Source: Verrucomicrobiota bacterium (GTDB lineage Bacteria; Verrucomicrobiota; Verrucomicrobiia; Verrucomicrobiales; Akkermansiaceae). From it: 64,000 bases of DNA. Position 1 is the stretch's first letter. Each line of letters begins with the position of its first letter. The stretch covers positions 1 to 64,000 of the forward strand of contig JAFLEH010000009.1 of assembly GCA_017301995.1 (NCBI GenBank), in the 5' to 3' direction. The position numbers and the translations under genes were made by a program. Of the stretch, positions 54,443 through 62,103 are shown one piece after another. The notes beneath the pieces were generated by a model that worked only from the letters and a program-made list of their open reading frames with translations, was not told the origin of the DNA and searched no databases.

Positions 54443-55135
54443 ATGGCAAAGATACGAGACGACGGGCAGTGTGCAGTCTGCGGCATCTCTGGCAAAGTCA
54501 CGCTAGAGCACGTGCCCCCTCGTAGCTGCTTTCCCAAGCCAAGACCCAAGCCTCTACCCATTTATACGTGCCAAACGTGTAACGGTGATTCGTCTACTGA
54601 AGATGAGCATCTGAAGACATTCCTTGGTGCGACCGCGACGAACTACTCACCAAAAGGCAAGGCTTTGAAGGAGGGATTCATCAAGACAATCATTCACAAT
54701 AAGAAGCTTTTGCGCAAGATACTGTCTGGGAAGCTTACAGATCAGGTCTACGACGAGCATGGCAGGCTCAAGCCTGATGTCGTCAATTTAACGTGGGATA
54801 TGCGATCGATGATTCCACTCTGGAACAAAATGGCGAGGTGCCTGTATTTTCATGTGTATCAGGAGGTTCTTCCTCAAGATGTGGTGATGGATCCGCCGAT
54901 CCTACAGAAGGTCGCAACTCTCGACCAACGGATGGTTCATCTAATGCAGAAGGACAGCGTGGGCAATGATAGCGAGTTTACATTTGGGCTGATGCGTGCG
55001 GTTGAAGGACAGCGAATCAGATTTCATTGCCAGATGTTGTTTTGGGATCGCATCAGGGTCGATGCGTCAGGAGAAACAAAGACCGGAGAACAAGCCGCGC
55101 CAGAGCAACCCCTACCAGCCGCTCAGTTTCGATGA
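54443..55135 (+). CDS. HNH-type zinc nuclease-like protein (cassette E cargo)
   Basis: 230 residues from ATG 54443, 4 bp after the core GTTCTCC. An N-terminal zinc-binding region has C10-x2-C13 (CAVCGISGKVTLEHVPPRSC) and a second pair in CQTCNGDSS, with E-H-V-P-P between them and STEDEHLKTFL after. The order CxxC, EHVPP, CxxCN matches short HNH/5-metal-cysteine proteins common in cassettes and defence loci. The remaining 150 residues are helical with no known family (RSMIPLWNKMARCLYFHVYQ). It may cut or bind DNA, but nuclease activity is unproven. The gene ends within attC3. Confidence 0.65.
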   Translation: MAKIRDDGQCAVCGISGKVTLEHVPPRSCFPKPRPKPLPIYTCQTCNGDSSTEDEHLKTFLGATATNYSPKGKALKEGFIKTIIHNKKLLRKILSGKLTDQVYDEHGRLKPDVVNLTWDMRSMIPLWNKMARCLYFHVYQEVLPQDVVMDPPILQKVATLDQRMVHLMQKDSVGNDSEFTFGLMRAVEGQRIRFHCQMLFWDRIRVDASGETKTGEQAAPEQPLPAAQFR

Positions 55136-55213
55136 TTTTGCGCATCCACAACCTCAACCCCGTGATCGACGCGCGCCCCCGCTGGTAGGGGTGCCTGCGC
55201 TCTATCGTTGTGC
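55085..55213 (+). other. attC3 (cassette E)
   Basis: R'' GGAGAAC (55085-55091), then AAG. The arm GCAACCCCTACCAGC (55105-55119) pairs with GCTGGTAGGGGTGCC on the right side (about 55180-55194), with GAGCGC-type pairing further out. R' is GTTGTGC (55207-55213). The HNH gene stop lies inside. Confidence 0.82.
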
Positions 55214-55244
55214 CAGATAATCCAAGAGAAGAACAAGAAATACC

Positions 55245-55532
55245 ATGAACACCGAAGACGAAGAACTGATCAAAAAATTCCAGGATAGTCTCACCGCTAT
55301 CACAACATCACTTCAACTTAACACACGACATCCCAAAGACACCATCGAAAGTTGGAAGAAACGTTATCAAGATAAGATGGTTAAGATTGAGAATGGAGAA
55401 GACCTTGGAGTAGCGAAGATTCATCTTGATCCGGCTGACCATGTGTTTGTGTCGGTAGGAGGTTCGACATTTCCCGTAGGTCATCTACAAGCCTTGGTAG
55501 ATGCTGGTAGCCTTTCGGTTGTCGATTCTTGA
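55245..55532 (+). CDS. Small acidic protein of unknown function (cassette F, gene 1)
   Basis: 95 residues from ATG 55245, 31 bp after the core. The first 55 residues form a charged helix (MNTEDEELIKKFQDSLTAIT, then WKKRYQDKMVKIENGEDLG). The second half is beta-like (VFVSVGGSTFPVGHLQALVD). No signal peptide or metal motif. The next gene starts 95 bp later without an intervening attC, so both belong to one cassette and probably depend on a shared external promoter. Confidence 0.6.
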   Translation: MNTEDEELIKKFQDSLTAITTSLQLNTRHPKDTIESWKKRYQDKMVKIENGEDLGVAKIHLDPADHVFVSVGGSTFPVGHLQALVDAGSLSVVDS

Positions 55533-55627
55533 AGTATTCTTCCTCGATTTTATCTCCTTCGCGTCCAACATCTTCCATTTCACTTAATAGTTTCCTATTG
55601 TTGTCATACACCATTATTTATCTCACC

Positions 55628-56302
55628 ATGAAAACTTGTCAAATCGTCTCACTTCTTACCGTCATCACTTTTTCTTCCGCAAAGGCTGCAACCACAATCT
55701 ACGATTTTGAGTCAGGAATCCCCTCGGATTTTGTTCTTACTGAAGGAGTTTCACAGACCCTAAATTCAACCATTGTCTATTCTGGAGCACAGTCACTCAG
55801 AATCACGACCGGTTCGCAACCCGGCCCCGGTGGAGCGGTATCCATGCTGAGTATGAGCGAACCTATCATTAGCCTTACTTATAGTATTTATGATGAGTTT
55901 GCTACAAACTCGCAATTTTACATGTATCTTTTTCTAGGTTCAGCAACCCTAGCATGGCAAGATGCGCCGTTGTCAGACAGTGTTTTGATCTATGGTGGAA
56001 GCAGCACTTTGAACTACACCAGATCGCCAGGATGGCACACGGTAGATGTGGATATACAAGGGGACACGATCTCATATCAGATCGATAACATTTTCTTAGG
56101 AACCCACACTGAACTAGGACGCGCTCCAATTTATAAGGCTGGATTTTGCATTGATAGTGCTGGCTCTGGAACATATTCCATGTATATCGACCAAGTGCAA
56201 GTTGCGACTATACCCGAGCCATCATCAAGCCTTCTCGGAGTAATTGCCTTTTGTGGCTTTGCAATCAGAAGAAGTCGTTCATACTCACCCAACAACAATT
56301 GA
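55628..56302 (+). CDS. PEP-CTERM secreted protein (cassette F, gene 2)
   Basis: 224 residues from ATG 55628 (MKTCQIVSLLTVITFSSAKA, signal peptide). The body is a beta-sandwich rich in Ser, Thr and Tyr (TTIYDFESGIPSDFVLTEGV, VSMLSMSEPIISLTYSIYDE, YSMYIDQVQVA), similar in style to other PEP-CTERM lectin-like proteins. The tail is TIPEPSSSLLGVIAFCGFAI followed by RRSRSYS, a full sorting signal of motif, helix and basic end. It needs an exosortase in the host for anchoring. A protein that depends on the host sorting system inside a mobile cassette is unusual. Confidence 0.8.
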   Translation: MKTCQIVSLLTVITFSSAKAATTIYDFESGIPSDFVLTEGVSQTLNSTIVYSGAQSLRITTGSQPGPGGAVSMLSMSEPIISLTYSIYDEFATNSQFYMYLFLGSATLAWQDAPLSDSVLIYGGSSTLNYTRSPGWHTVDVDIQGDTISYQIDNIFLGTHTELGRAPIYKAGFCIDSAGSGTYSMYIDQVQVATIPEPSSSLLGVIAFCGFAIRRSRSYSPNNN

Positions 56303-56303
56303 C

Positions 56304-56561
56304 ATGACACCAGAAGAACAAGCTCATCAACGGATAATCGATTCGATTCAAAGCGAGTGGAATAATGATTACGCCACCCGATACAAGATATACAAATCTA
56401 ATAAAGTGATGGATGTCGCTAATAATATTTCAAGAGAAGAGTCTCCAGTCGCAGACAGAGTATCCAAGATGGATTCGGTCGCTCAAGATCACGGATTCTT
56501 GGGAATCAAGGATGTCCTCACCTTCCGTAAGGAACACGAACATCTTCTCCAATCCTCTTGA
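56304..56561 (+). CDS. Small helical protein (cassette F, gene 3)
   Basis: 85 residues from ATG 56304, two bases after the stop of the PEP-CTERM gene, so probably translated by reinitiation. The sequence MTPEEQAHQRIIDSIQSEWN and RVSKMDSVAQDHGFLGIKDV is charged and helical, without a known family. The 3' end overlaps the convergent 56518-56727 gene by 44 bp. Low G+C like its neighbours. Confidence 0.5.
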   Translation: MTPEEQAHQRIIDSIQSEWNNDYATRYKIYKSNKVMDVANNISREESPVADRVSKMDSVAQDHGFLGIKDVLTFRKEHEHLLQSS

Positions 56562-56727
56562 GGAGGGTCATGTCTTTACCTTCGGAGTTTTCCCAAAGCA
56601 TATTCCAGATGCTCAGGTCTTCATCGATTGCGTAAGGCTCATATCCATCAGGAATCTTAAAATCAGAAGCACAACAAGTCGCGTCACCTAACGGGTCTTT
56701 AGCTTCCAAATTCTTTTCATTTTCCAT
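56518..56727 (-). CDS. Small protein encoded antisense within cassette F
   Basis: 69 residues on the - strand from ATG at 56727, inside the spacer of attC4. It reads MENEKNLEAKDPLGDATCCA, then SDFKIPDGYEPYAIDEDLSI and WNMLWENSEGKDMTLLKRIG, a natural-looking acidic protein with SMI1/immunity-like flavour but no firm family. Antisense cargo does occur in cassettes that carry their own promoter. It would be transcribed towards the other genes. Confidence 0.5.
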   Translation of the reverse strand: MENEKNLEAKDPLGDATCCASDFKIPDGYEPYAIDEDLSIWNMLWENSEGKDMTLLKRIGEDVRVPYGR

Positions 56728-56763
56728 TTCATTTGCACCCGTAGGTGCGCTATGACGTTGTGC
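56669..56763 (+). other. attC4 (cassette F)
   Basis: R'' GCACAAC (56669-56675) and AAGTCGCG. The arm GCGTCACCTAACGGGT (56681-56696) pairs with ACCCGTAGGTGCGC (56737-56750). R' GTTGTGC (56757-56763) is the exact complement of R''. The AT-rich spacer is about 40 nt. Confidence 0.88.
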
Positions 56764-56990
56764 GCCGAGCCAAGCAAGGCGCTTCTTGTCAGGTGAAAGA
56801 CCTGATGTTTTAAAACCCAGCCAGTAGAAACTACCGAGTGTTGCAGTGATGTTGGCTAGCTGCTCCTGTCCCGAGCGGGTCGAAGAGGCGATGGATGCAT
56901 ACTTGGCTTCCGGGATTCCGTCCGCGGCCTTGCGAGCTTACGCTGAGAATGCCAGAATCGGCCGCATCCTCTGAGAAGAAAGCCGACTCC
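56760..56990 (+). mobile_element. Probable 5' fragment of a group II intron at attC4
   Basis: GTGCGCCG at 56760 fits the GUGYG 5' end. It is followed by the stem GTCAGGTGAAAGACCTGAT, where GGTGAAAG-CC loops are typical of domain I, then GTAG-AAA-CTACCGAGTG and GAGCGGGTCGAAGAGGCGAT. No reverse transcriptase gene and no domain V follow; the sequence changes character near 56990. It is thus a truncated intron. Known IIC-attC introns sit at attC sites but usually in the opposite orientation. Identification is by pattern recall only. Confidence 0.5.
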
Positions 56991-57000
56991 GGACAATCCG

Positions 57001-57182
57001 GGTGGCAATCCGCCACTCCGCCGTGAATTGTAGCTTGAATCCTGATGAGGACCCTTTACCGTGAGTCGGACCGCCGCTCCCGGCGGCGGGTGCCAGGCCT
57101 CACCGTCCGGCGTTTCCGGGATTTCCACCAAGACGGCATTGAACCCCGCACGAGCCATCCGGTCAAACCACCAGCGCAACAT
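57001..57182 (-). pseudogene. 5' fragment of an unidentified chromosomal gene
   Basis: On the - strand, ATG at 57182 opens MLRWWFDRMARAGFNAVLVE followed by IPETPDGEAWHPPPGAAVRL and TVKGPHQDSS. The composition is that of a real protein and continues in frame only until about 57000, where the intron fragment begins. Its 3' part would then have been lost when the mobile DNA arrived. The start codon overlaps the ATG of the divergent 57184 gene, so one of the two is probably wrong. Confidence 0.35.
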
Positions 57183-57183
57183 G

Positions 57184-57411
57184 ATGATCACCTTCGACCA
57201 CGGCACCCTTTGTCTGTTTGGGATTCCGGTTTTCACCCTCATTGTCGGAAGCGTATTCTTGGCCGCGCTTGCGGGCCTGGCTTTCGGCGTTTTCCGGTGG
57301 AGACGGCGTTCCGGCAAGATTGCCGCCATCGCGTCCGCGCTGATTCTGATGCTGTTCGCGTTGGCCATTGTGCTTGTCCTTATCACGGTCGGAAGCGGCA
57401 GCATGGGGTGA
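57184..57411 (+). CDS. Small two-helix membrane protein
   Basis: 75 residues (MITFDHGTLCLFGIPVFTLI). Two hydrophobic helices, about 13-36 and 46-70, are separated by the basic loop FRWRRRSGK. An ATG three bases earlier (57181) is equally possible. No family recognised. It lies 144 bp upstream of hemW on the same strand. Confidence 0.5.
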   Translation: MITFDHGTLCLFGIPVFTLIVGSVFLAALAGLAFGVFRWRRRSGKIAAIASALILMLFALAIVLVLITVGSGSMG

Positions 57412-57555
57412 TAGGGCCGCGGTCTTGCCAGTCATGTGCCGAGGGGCCGTTTACGGATCTCGGGCGGGCCGAACGAGGCGGTCGCGGCGCGGGTCGGGTG
57501 CCACCCCCGGATTTCGCCTTTGCTCCGCGGGAGAGGCGATGCATGATGGCCGCGC

Positions 57556-58650
57556 ATGCTGCTCTATCTGCATATCCCGTTTTGCCACCGGATATGCCCC
57601 TATTGCTCGTTTTACAAGCACACTCCCGGCTCCACGCCGGTGGGCGCGGTGGTGGACGCCCTGCTTGCGGAGGCGGCGGCCCGTCTGAACGAGTGCGAAC
57701 GGCCGCCCCGCACGATCTATCTGGGAGGCGGCACCCCGAGCATGCTCTCGCCCGGACACCTGCGGCGGCTGTTCGACGGCCTGCGCGGGATGATCGATTT
57801 TTCCACCCTCCGCGAGGTGGCGCTTGAGGCGAACCCCGCCACGTTCGACGCCCGCAAGGCCGCGTTGTTCGTGGAATCGGGCGTCACCCGCGTTTCGTTG
57901 GGCATCCAGTCGTTCGCCGGCCATGTCCTGGAAACGCTGGGCCGCGAACACTCGCCCGATGAGGCCCGTGCCTCGGTGGCCCTGCTCCGTGCGGCGGGCG
58001 TGCCGGAAATCAACATCGACCTGATGTTTTCCATCCCCGGCCAGACGCCGGACGATTGGCGGTCCACGCTGGAGGAAACCCTGGCTCTAACCCCCGAGCA
58101 CATTTCCGCCTACAATCTGACTTACGAGGAGGACACCGCGTTTTTCGAGTCCCTCCGGCGCGGAGAGATGCTGCCGGACGAGGACCGCGACGCGGAGATG
58201 TTCCACCTCGCCCGCGAAATGTTGGAGGCCGCGGGATTCCGGCACTATGAGACGTCCAACTACGCCCGGCCCGGCCGCGAGTCTCGCCACAATCTCGGCT
58301 ACTGGCAGGGCGAGGACTACCTCGGCCTCGGGCCGTCCGCGGTTTCCACGCTCGGCGGGGTCAGGCACACGAACGCGGCCGATACCGTCCGCTATGTGGA
58401 AATGATCGGGTCGCTCGGCCGCGCGGTGGTGGACTCCTCCGCTCTAACCGCCGAGCAGGTGCGCATCGAGCGCATCGCGCTGGGTTTGCGCACGGCGTCC
58501 GGGATCGCGCTTGATTGGCTCGATCCGGAAGGTCGCTCCAAAGCGGGGCAACTCGCCGCGGAAGGCATCGCGGTGATCGAAAACGGTCGGTTCATCCTGT
58601 CGGGCCGGGGCCGCGCGCTGGTGGACCCCGTCGCCGCCGAGCTGATCTGA
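57556..58650 (+). CDS. hemW: Radical SAM family heme chaperone HemW
   Basis: 364 residues. The cluster-binding cysteines are C10, C14 and C17 (CxxxCxxC in PFCHRICPYCSFY, preceded by LYLHIPF). Next come YLGGGTPSML, EANPATFD, RVSLGIQSFAGHVLETLGRE, INIDLMFSIPGQTPDDWRST, HISAYNLTYEEDTAFF and HYETSNYARPGRESRHNLGY, all diagnostic of HemW and the coproporphyrinogen dehydrogenase-like branch. It lacks the extra CxC after the third Cys typical of HemN, so it is a heme chaperone and not the oxidase. GHSTxxP-like C-terminal domain residues (ALGLRTASGIAL) are present. The start is preceded by a GATGGCCGCGC context without a strong ribosome site. Confidence 0.95.
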   Translation: MLLYLHIPFCHRICPYCSFYKHTPGSTPVGAVVDALLAEAAARLNECERPPRTIYLGGGTPSMLSPGHLRRLFDGLRGMIDFSTLREVALEANPATFDARKAALFVESGVTRVSLGIQSFAGHVLETLGREHSPDEARASVALLRAAGVPEINIDLMFSIPGQTPDDWRSTLEETLALTPEHISAYNLTYEEDTAFFESLRRGEMLPDEDRDAEMFHLAREMLEAAGFRHYETSNYARPGRESRHNLGYWQGEDYLGLGPSAVSTLGGVRHTNAADTVRYVEMIGSLGRAVVDSSALTAEQVRIERIALGLRTASGIALDWLDPEGRSKAGQLAAEGIAVIENGRFILSGRGRALVDPVAAELI

Positions 58651-58755
58651 GTGGGTTGTCCCGAAGGGCCGTCGATGATCCATCAAGGCCGGATGCCTTC
58701 TGGTTTGTTCGGAATGCGGTCGGTGGTGTTTTGGCCGCGGGGCGGGGGATTTGGG

Positions 58756-58780
58756 TTGACCGGTGGATCGGGGTGGTCAA
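58756..58780. promoter_or_regulatory. Inverted repeat upstream of ruvA
   Basis: TTGACC, 13 bases, GGTCAA lies 12-36 bp before the ruvA ATG. The left arm can also serve as a -35 hexamer, though no good -10 follows. ruvA is often SOS-controlled, so a LexA-like repressor is possible, but this is not a known LexA box. Confidence 0.35.
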
Positions 58781-58791
58781 ACTCGCCCGGT

Positions 58792-59388
58792 ATGATCGCC
58801 CGACTGCGCGGAACCGTCCTCGAAGCCTATCCGAACCGACTGGTGGTGGATGTCCACGGTGTGGGCTATGAGGTGCATGTGCCGCTTTCGACCTTTGACC
58901 GTCTGCACGCGGCGGAGGGGGTTGCGGTGGACCTGCGGACGCATCTCAACATCCGTGAAAACGCCCACACGCTTTACGGGTTCGCCACGGAGGAAGAGCG
59001 GGATGTGTTTCTGATGCTGATCGATCGCGTGAGCGGGATCGGTCCGGCGATCGCCATGGCGGTGCTCAGCGGGATGCCGGTGAGCCGTTTCAAATCCTGC
59101 GTGGTGGCGGGCGATGTGGCCGAACTCTCGCGGATCAAGGGGATCGGCAAGAAAACCGCGGAACGCATCGTGCTCGAACTCAAGGACAAGGTGGGCGTGG
59201 CCGAAACCTGGCAGGATGCCGCCGCCGGACAGGTGAGCGCGGCCGCCGCCGATGCCGAGTTGGCGCTCATCGCCCTGGGTTACAAGCAGGTGGACGCCCG
59301 CAAGGCGGTTAGAAAGGTGATGGACGATTCGCCGCAGGCAGGGGCCGAGGAACTGATCCGCGGCGCTCTCCGCGCGATGCAGAAGTGA
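58792..59388 (+). CDS. ruvA: Holliday junction branch-migration protein RuvA
   Basis: 198 residues from ATG 58792 (MIARLRGTVLEAYPNRLVVD). The OB domain is followed by two helix-hairpin-helix motifs (LLIDRVSGIGPAIAMAVLSG-like region and ELSRIKGIGKKTAERIVLEL), a flexible linker (about 137-150) and the C-terminal domain III (ALIALGYKQVDARKAVRKVM) that binds RuvB. Tetramers bind four-way junctions and load the RuvB motor. ruvB and ruvC are not in the window; the next + gene is an antitoxin-like scar. Confidence 0.97.
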   Translation: MIARLRGTVLEAYPNRLVVDVHGVGYEVHVPLSTFDRLHAAEGVAVDLRTHLNIRENAHTLYGFATEEERDVFLMLIDRVSGIGPAIAMAVLSGMPVSRFKSCVVAGDVAELSRIKGIGKKTAERIVLELKDKVGVAETWQDAAAGQVSAAAADAELALIALGYKQVDARKAVRKVMDDSPQAGAEELIRGALRAMQK

Positions 59389-59562
59389 TCCGGCCGCCTT
59401 CCTGACCTGTGGCGGCGGGCTCAGTCTGACGGAGTTTCCCATTCACGATAGCACCCCCATTCGCCATCCAACCACGCTCGGAGAAGGACCCAACGTGGGG
59501 CGCCCCCGGATCTATGATAGAAGCGGGCTGGCGATATGAGACTGGATCGAAGGTGTCGGGGC

Positions 59563-59589
59563 TTGACGGCTTCCGGGGGCGTGTTATCG
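59563..59589 (+). promoter_or_regulatory. Candidate promoter before the antitoxin-like gene
   Basis: TTGACG (59563-59568), 15 bp, TTATCG (59584-59589). The -35 is good; the -10 and spacing are sub-optimal. The rest of 59389-59599 shows nothing else. Confidence 0.3.
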
Positions 59590-59599
59590 TTTTCTCCGG

Positions 59600-59881
59600 A
59601 TGGAAACGGTATATCTTGAGACGACGATTCCCACCCGAGTTTCTAACAAAAACACAGCTATGAAAGACCCAATCGTCCAAGAAGTGCGCGAAGCCCGGGC
59701 CGCTGTCGCCGCTGATTTTGATTTTGATCTCAATAAGTTCTTCGCATGGGCCAAGGCACACACCGCGGCGGAGCGCAAGGCCAAGCACTGGCTGCCAACC
59801 AGCCCGAACAAGGCTCTTGGGACGCCCAAGTCTTCCGCGGCACGCAAACGTCTGGAACGCCACTCCGGTGTCCCGGCTTGA
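59600..59881 (+). CDS. Antitoxin-like protein fused to the first codons of a PIN toxin (toxin-antitoxin scar)
   Basis: 93 residues from ATG 59600. The first 11 (METVYLETTIP) are the invariant start of VapC-like PIN toxins (xVYLETTIxSYL), but nothing else of the PIN domain follows. From the internal ATG 59660 the sequence MKDPIVQEVREARAAVAADF followed by DFDLNKFFAWAKAHTAAERK is typical of the short antitoxins (MKDPIVEEVRxxR) that pair with PIN proteins. In intact loci the antitoxin precedes the toxin; here a toxin start precedes an antitoxin, as deletion between two tandem modules would produce. The 73-residue product from 59660 is the likelier protein. Confidence 0.5.
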   Translation: METVYLETTIPTRVSNKNTAMKDPIVQEVREARAAVAADFDFDLNKFFAWAKAHTAAERKAKHWLPTSPNKALGTPKSSAARKRLERHSGVPA

Positions 59882-60040
59882 TCGCTGGAAAACGGTTTCG
59901 GAAACCGCGAATAGACACGGACAAGGAATCGGAGATAAGCGCGTTTTGGCGGAAGCGCCATTTATCTGATGGAATAGCCGCCGGAGTTTGGGGCCCAATG
60001 GAGATTCGCGTCCCTGGCGAGACGGTGTTTGGAGGTTCCC

Positions 60041-62020
60041 TTACGCGCCGGCGGTGGGGTCGTAGTCCTTCGGGGCGCGGACGATTTTCTCGATGGCGTG
60101 TTTGGTGACGAGGTTGCCGCCGCTGGAACGGCTCTTGATGCCGAACTCCGCGAAGTGCAGCGGGCGGATGAGGTTTCTCATGCGAAGCGCGCTCTTGAGG
60201 TGGACCAGGAGCATTTGGGCGGAGCTTTCCTCGTTGGTCTTGTGGACGGCGAAGTAGAGCACGCGGCTGCCGGGTTTGCCGCGGGTCAGGTCGTATTCCT
60301 TGTCGCGGGTGATGCCGCCCACGGTGAAGCGCTTGGCGAGGATCGGACCGTCCTTGCCGTCGCGGAAAATCATCGAGTAAATGAGGTCTTCGTCCTTGCG
60401 GAAAACCGCCACGCGCAGCGGCCGCAGGCCCACGAAAACCTTCTCCGCCACCTTCACGATTTTCATTTTGCCGTCGGCGGTGAACGAAATGATATCATCG
60501 ATGGTGGAGCATTTCTCGACCGGTTCCTCTTTCTTGAGTCCGTAGCCGGCGAAGCCGTTCTTGGCGTCCAGATAGAGCGTCTCGGTGGCGGCCACCACCT
60601 GCACCCGGTCCACGCGCTCGAACGAGGCGATCTCGGTGCGGCGTTCCTTGTCCTTGCCGTATTTCCGGAGCAGTTCCTCGAACCAGCGGATCGCGAATTT
60701 GGTGAGCTGTTTGAGATTTTTGTTGGTCTCGTCGATGGCCTTTTCAAGCGCCTTGATTTCCTCATCGGCCTTGAACGAATCGAACTTGGAGATCCGCTTG
60801 ATCTTGATTTCGGTTAGCTTGACGATGTCCTCCTCGGTGACGTCGCGTTTCAGCAGCGGCTTGAACGGGGTTAGGCCGTCGTCGATGGCCTTGATGACGG
60901 CTTCCCAGGTTTCGCATTCCTCGATGTCGCGGTAGATGCGGTTTTCGATGAAAATCTTCTCCAGTGAGCTGAAGTGCCATTTTTCCGCGAGTTCGGCGAG
61001 TTTGATCTCGAGTTCCTGGCGGAGCAGGTCCTTGGTCTGGAGGGTGCTGCGGCGGAGGATTTCCGAGATACCCATGAACTGCGGTTTGCCATCGGTGATG
61101 ACGCAGGCGTTGGGCGAGATCGAAAGCTCGCAATCGGTGAAGGCGAAGAGCGCGTCGCGGGTGGTTTCCGGGTCGGCCCCTGCGGGCAGATGGACCAGGA
61201 TGTCGGCGGTGGCGGCGGTGTTGTCCTCGATGCGGGCGATCTTGATTTTCCCTTTCTCGCCGGCGGCGACGATCGACTCCATCAGCGCGCCGGTGGTGGT
61301 GCCGAAGGGGATTTCGGTGATCCGCAGCAGGCCTTTTTTCTCGGTGGAAATGCGGGCGCGGACGCGGATTTTGCCGCCGCGCAGGCCGTCGCGGTAGTCG
61401 CTGGCGTCCATGATGCCGCCGGTGGGGAAATCCGGGACCAGCGAGAACGACTCATCGCGCAGCACGGCGATGGAGGCTTCTATCAGCTCGTTGAAATTGT
61501 GCGGCAGGATCTTGCAGGCCAGACCCACGGCGATGCCCTCCACGCCTTGGGCCAACAGGAGCGGGAACTTCACCGGCAGGGTGAGCGGCTCCTTGTTGCG
61601 GCCGTCGTAGCTGGGGATCCAGCGGGTGGTTTTCGGGTTGAAAAGCACCTCGAGGCCGAACTTGGTGAGGCGGGCCTCGATGTAGCGCGGGGCCGCCGCG
61701 CCGTCGCCGGTGAGGGTGTTTCCCCAGTTTCCCTGGGTGTCGATCAGCAAATCCTTCTGCCCGAGTTGGACCATCGCGTCGCCGATCGACTGGTCGCCGT
61801 GCGGGTGGTATTTCATGGTGTTGCCCACCACGTTGGCCACCTTGTTGTAGCGGCCGTCGTCGAGTTCCTCCAGCGAATGCAGAATGCGCCGTTGCACCGG
61901 CTTGAGGCCATCAAGCAGGTGCGGCACGGCGCGCTCGAGAATCACGTAGCTGGCGTAATCGAGGAAATAGTCCGAATACATCGCCCCCAGCGAGGCATGT
62001 TGGTCGGGATCGTGGGTCAT
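60041..62020 (-). CDS. Type IIA DNA topoisomerase, A subunit (ParC/GyrA-like)
   Basis: 659 residues. The breakage-reunion domain includes YASYVILERAVPHLLDGLKP, QRRILHSL, MKYHPHGDQSIGDAMVQLGQ and the active tyrosine Y113 in APRYIEARL. The tower and coiled-coil parts follow (DLLRQELEIKLAELAEKWHF). The C-terminal beta-propeller is short and no GyrA box (QRRGGKG) is present, so decatenating topoisomerase IV is more likely than gyrase. The position-83 type residue is within DQSIGDAM. A matching B subunit is not in the window; the 5' neighbour is a von Willebrand protein 83 bp away. Confidence 0.93.
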   Translation of the reverse strand: MTHDPDQHASLGAMYSDYFLDYASYVILERAVPHLLDGLKPVQRRILHSLEELDDGRYNKVANVVGNTMKYHPHGDQSIGDAMVQLGQKDLLIDTQGNWGNTLTGDGAAAPRYIEARLTKFGLEVLFNPKTTRWIPSYDGRNKEPLTLPVKFPLLLAQGVEGIAVGLACKILPHNFNELIEASIAVLRDESFSLVPDFPTGGIMDASDYRDGLRGGKIRVRARISTEKKGLLRITEIPFGTTTGALMESIVAAGEKGKIKIARIEDNTAATADILVHLPAGADPETTRDALFAFTDCELSISPNACVITDGKPQFMGISEILRRSTLQTKDLLRQELEIKLAELAEKWHFSSLEKIFIENRIYRDIEECETWEAVIKAIDDGLTPFKPLLKRDVTEEDIVKLTEIKIKRISKFDSFKADEEIKALEKAIDETNKNLKQLTKFAIRWFEELLRKYGKDKERRTEIASFERVDRVQVVAATETLYLDAKNGFAGYGLKKEEPVEKCSTIDDIISFTADGKMKIVKVAEKVFVGLRPLRVAVFRKDEDLIYSMIFRDGKDGPILAKRFTVGGITRDKEYDLTRGKPGSRVLYFAVHKTNEESSAQMLLVHLKSALRMRNLIRPLHFAEFGIKSRSSGGNLVTKHAIEKIVRAPKDYDPTAGA

Positions 62021-62103
62021 CGGGCGGGAGTTTGGCGGCGTGCCACCTGCCGCGCAAGCATTATTAAGAAAGCGGTAGTAATTGGGGCGGTGAGGCCGCG
62101 GCG

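Larger units (their letters stand above)
54433..56757 (+). mobile_element. Integron gene-cassette array 2 (no integrase seen)
   Basis: Cassette E runs 54433-55207: it starts TTCTCC and its attC R'' is GGAGAAC. Cassette F runs 55208-56757: it starts TTGTGC and its R'' is GCACAAC. Both are exact complements, which fixes the boundaries independently of the stem-loops. F is 1550 bp and holds three + strand genes and one - strand gene, large for a cassette. G+C falls well below that of the surrounding chromosome. The right side continues into a probable group II intron fragment. Confidence 0.85.
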
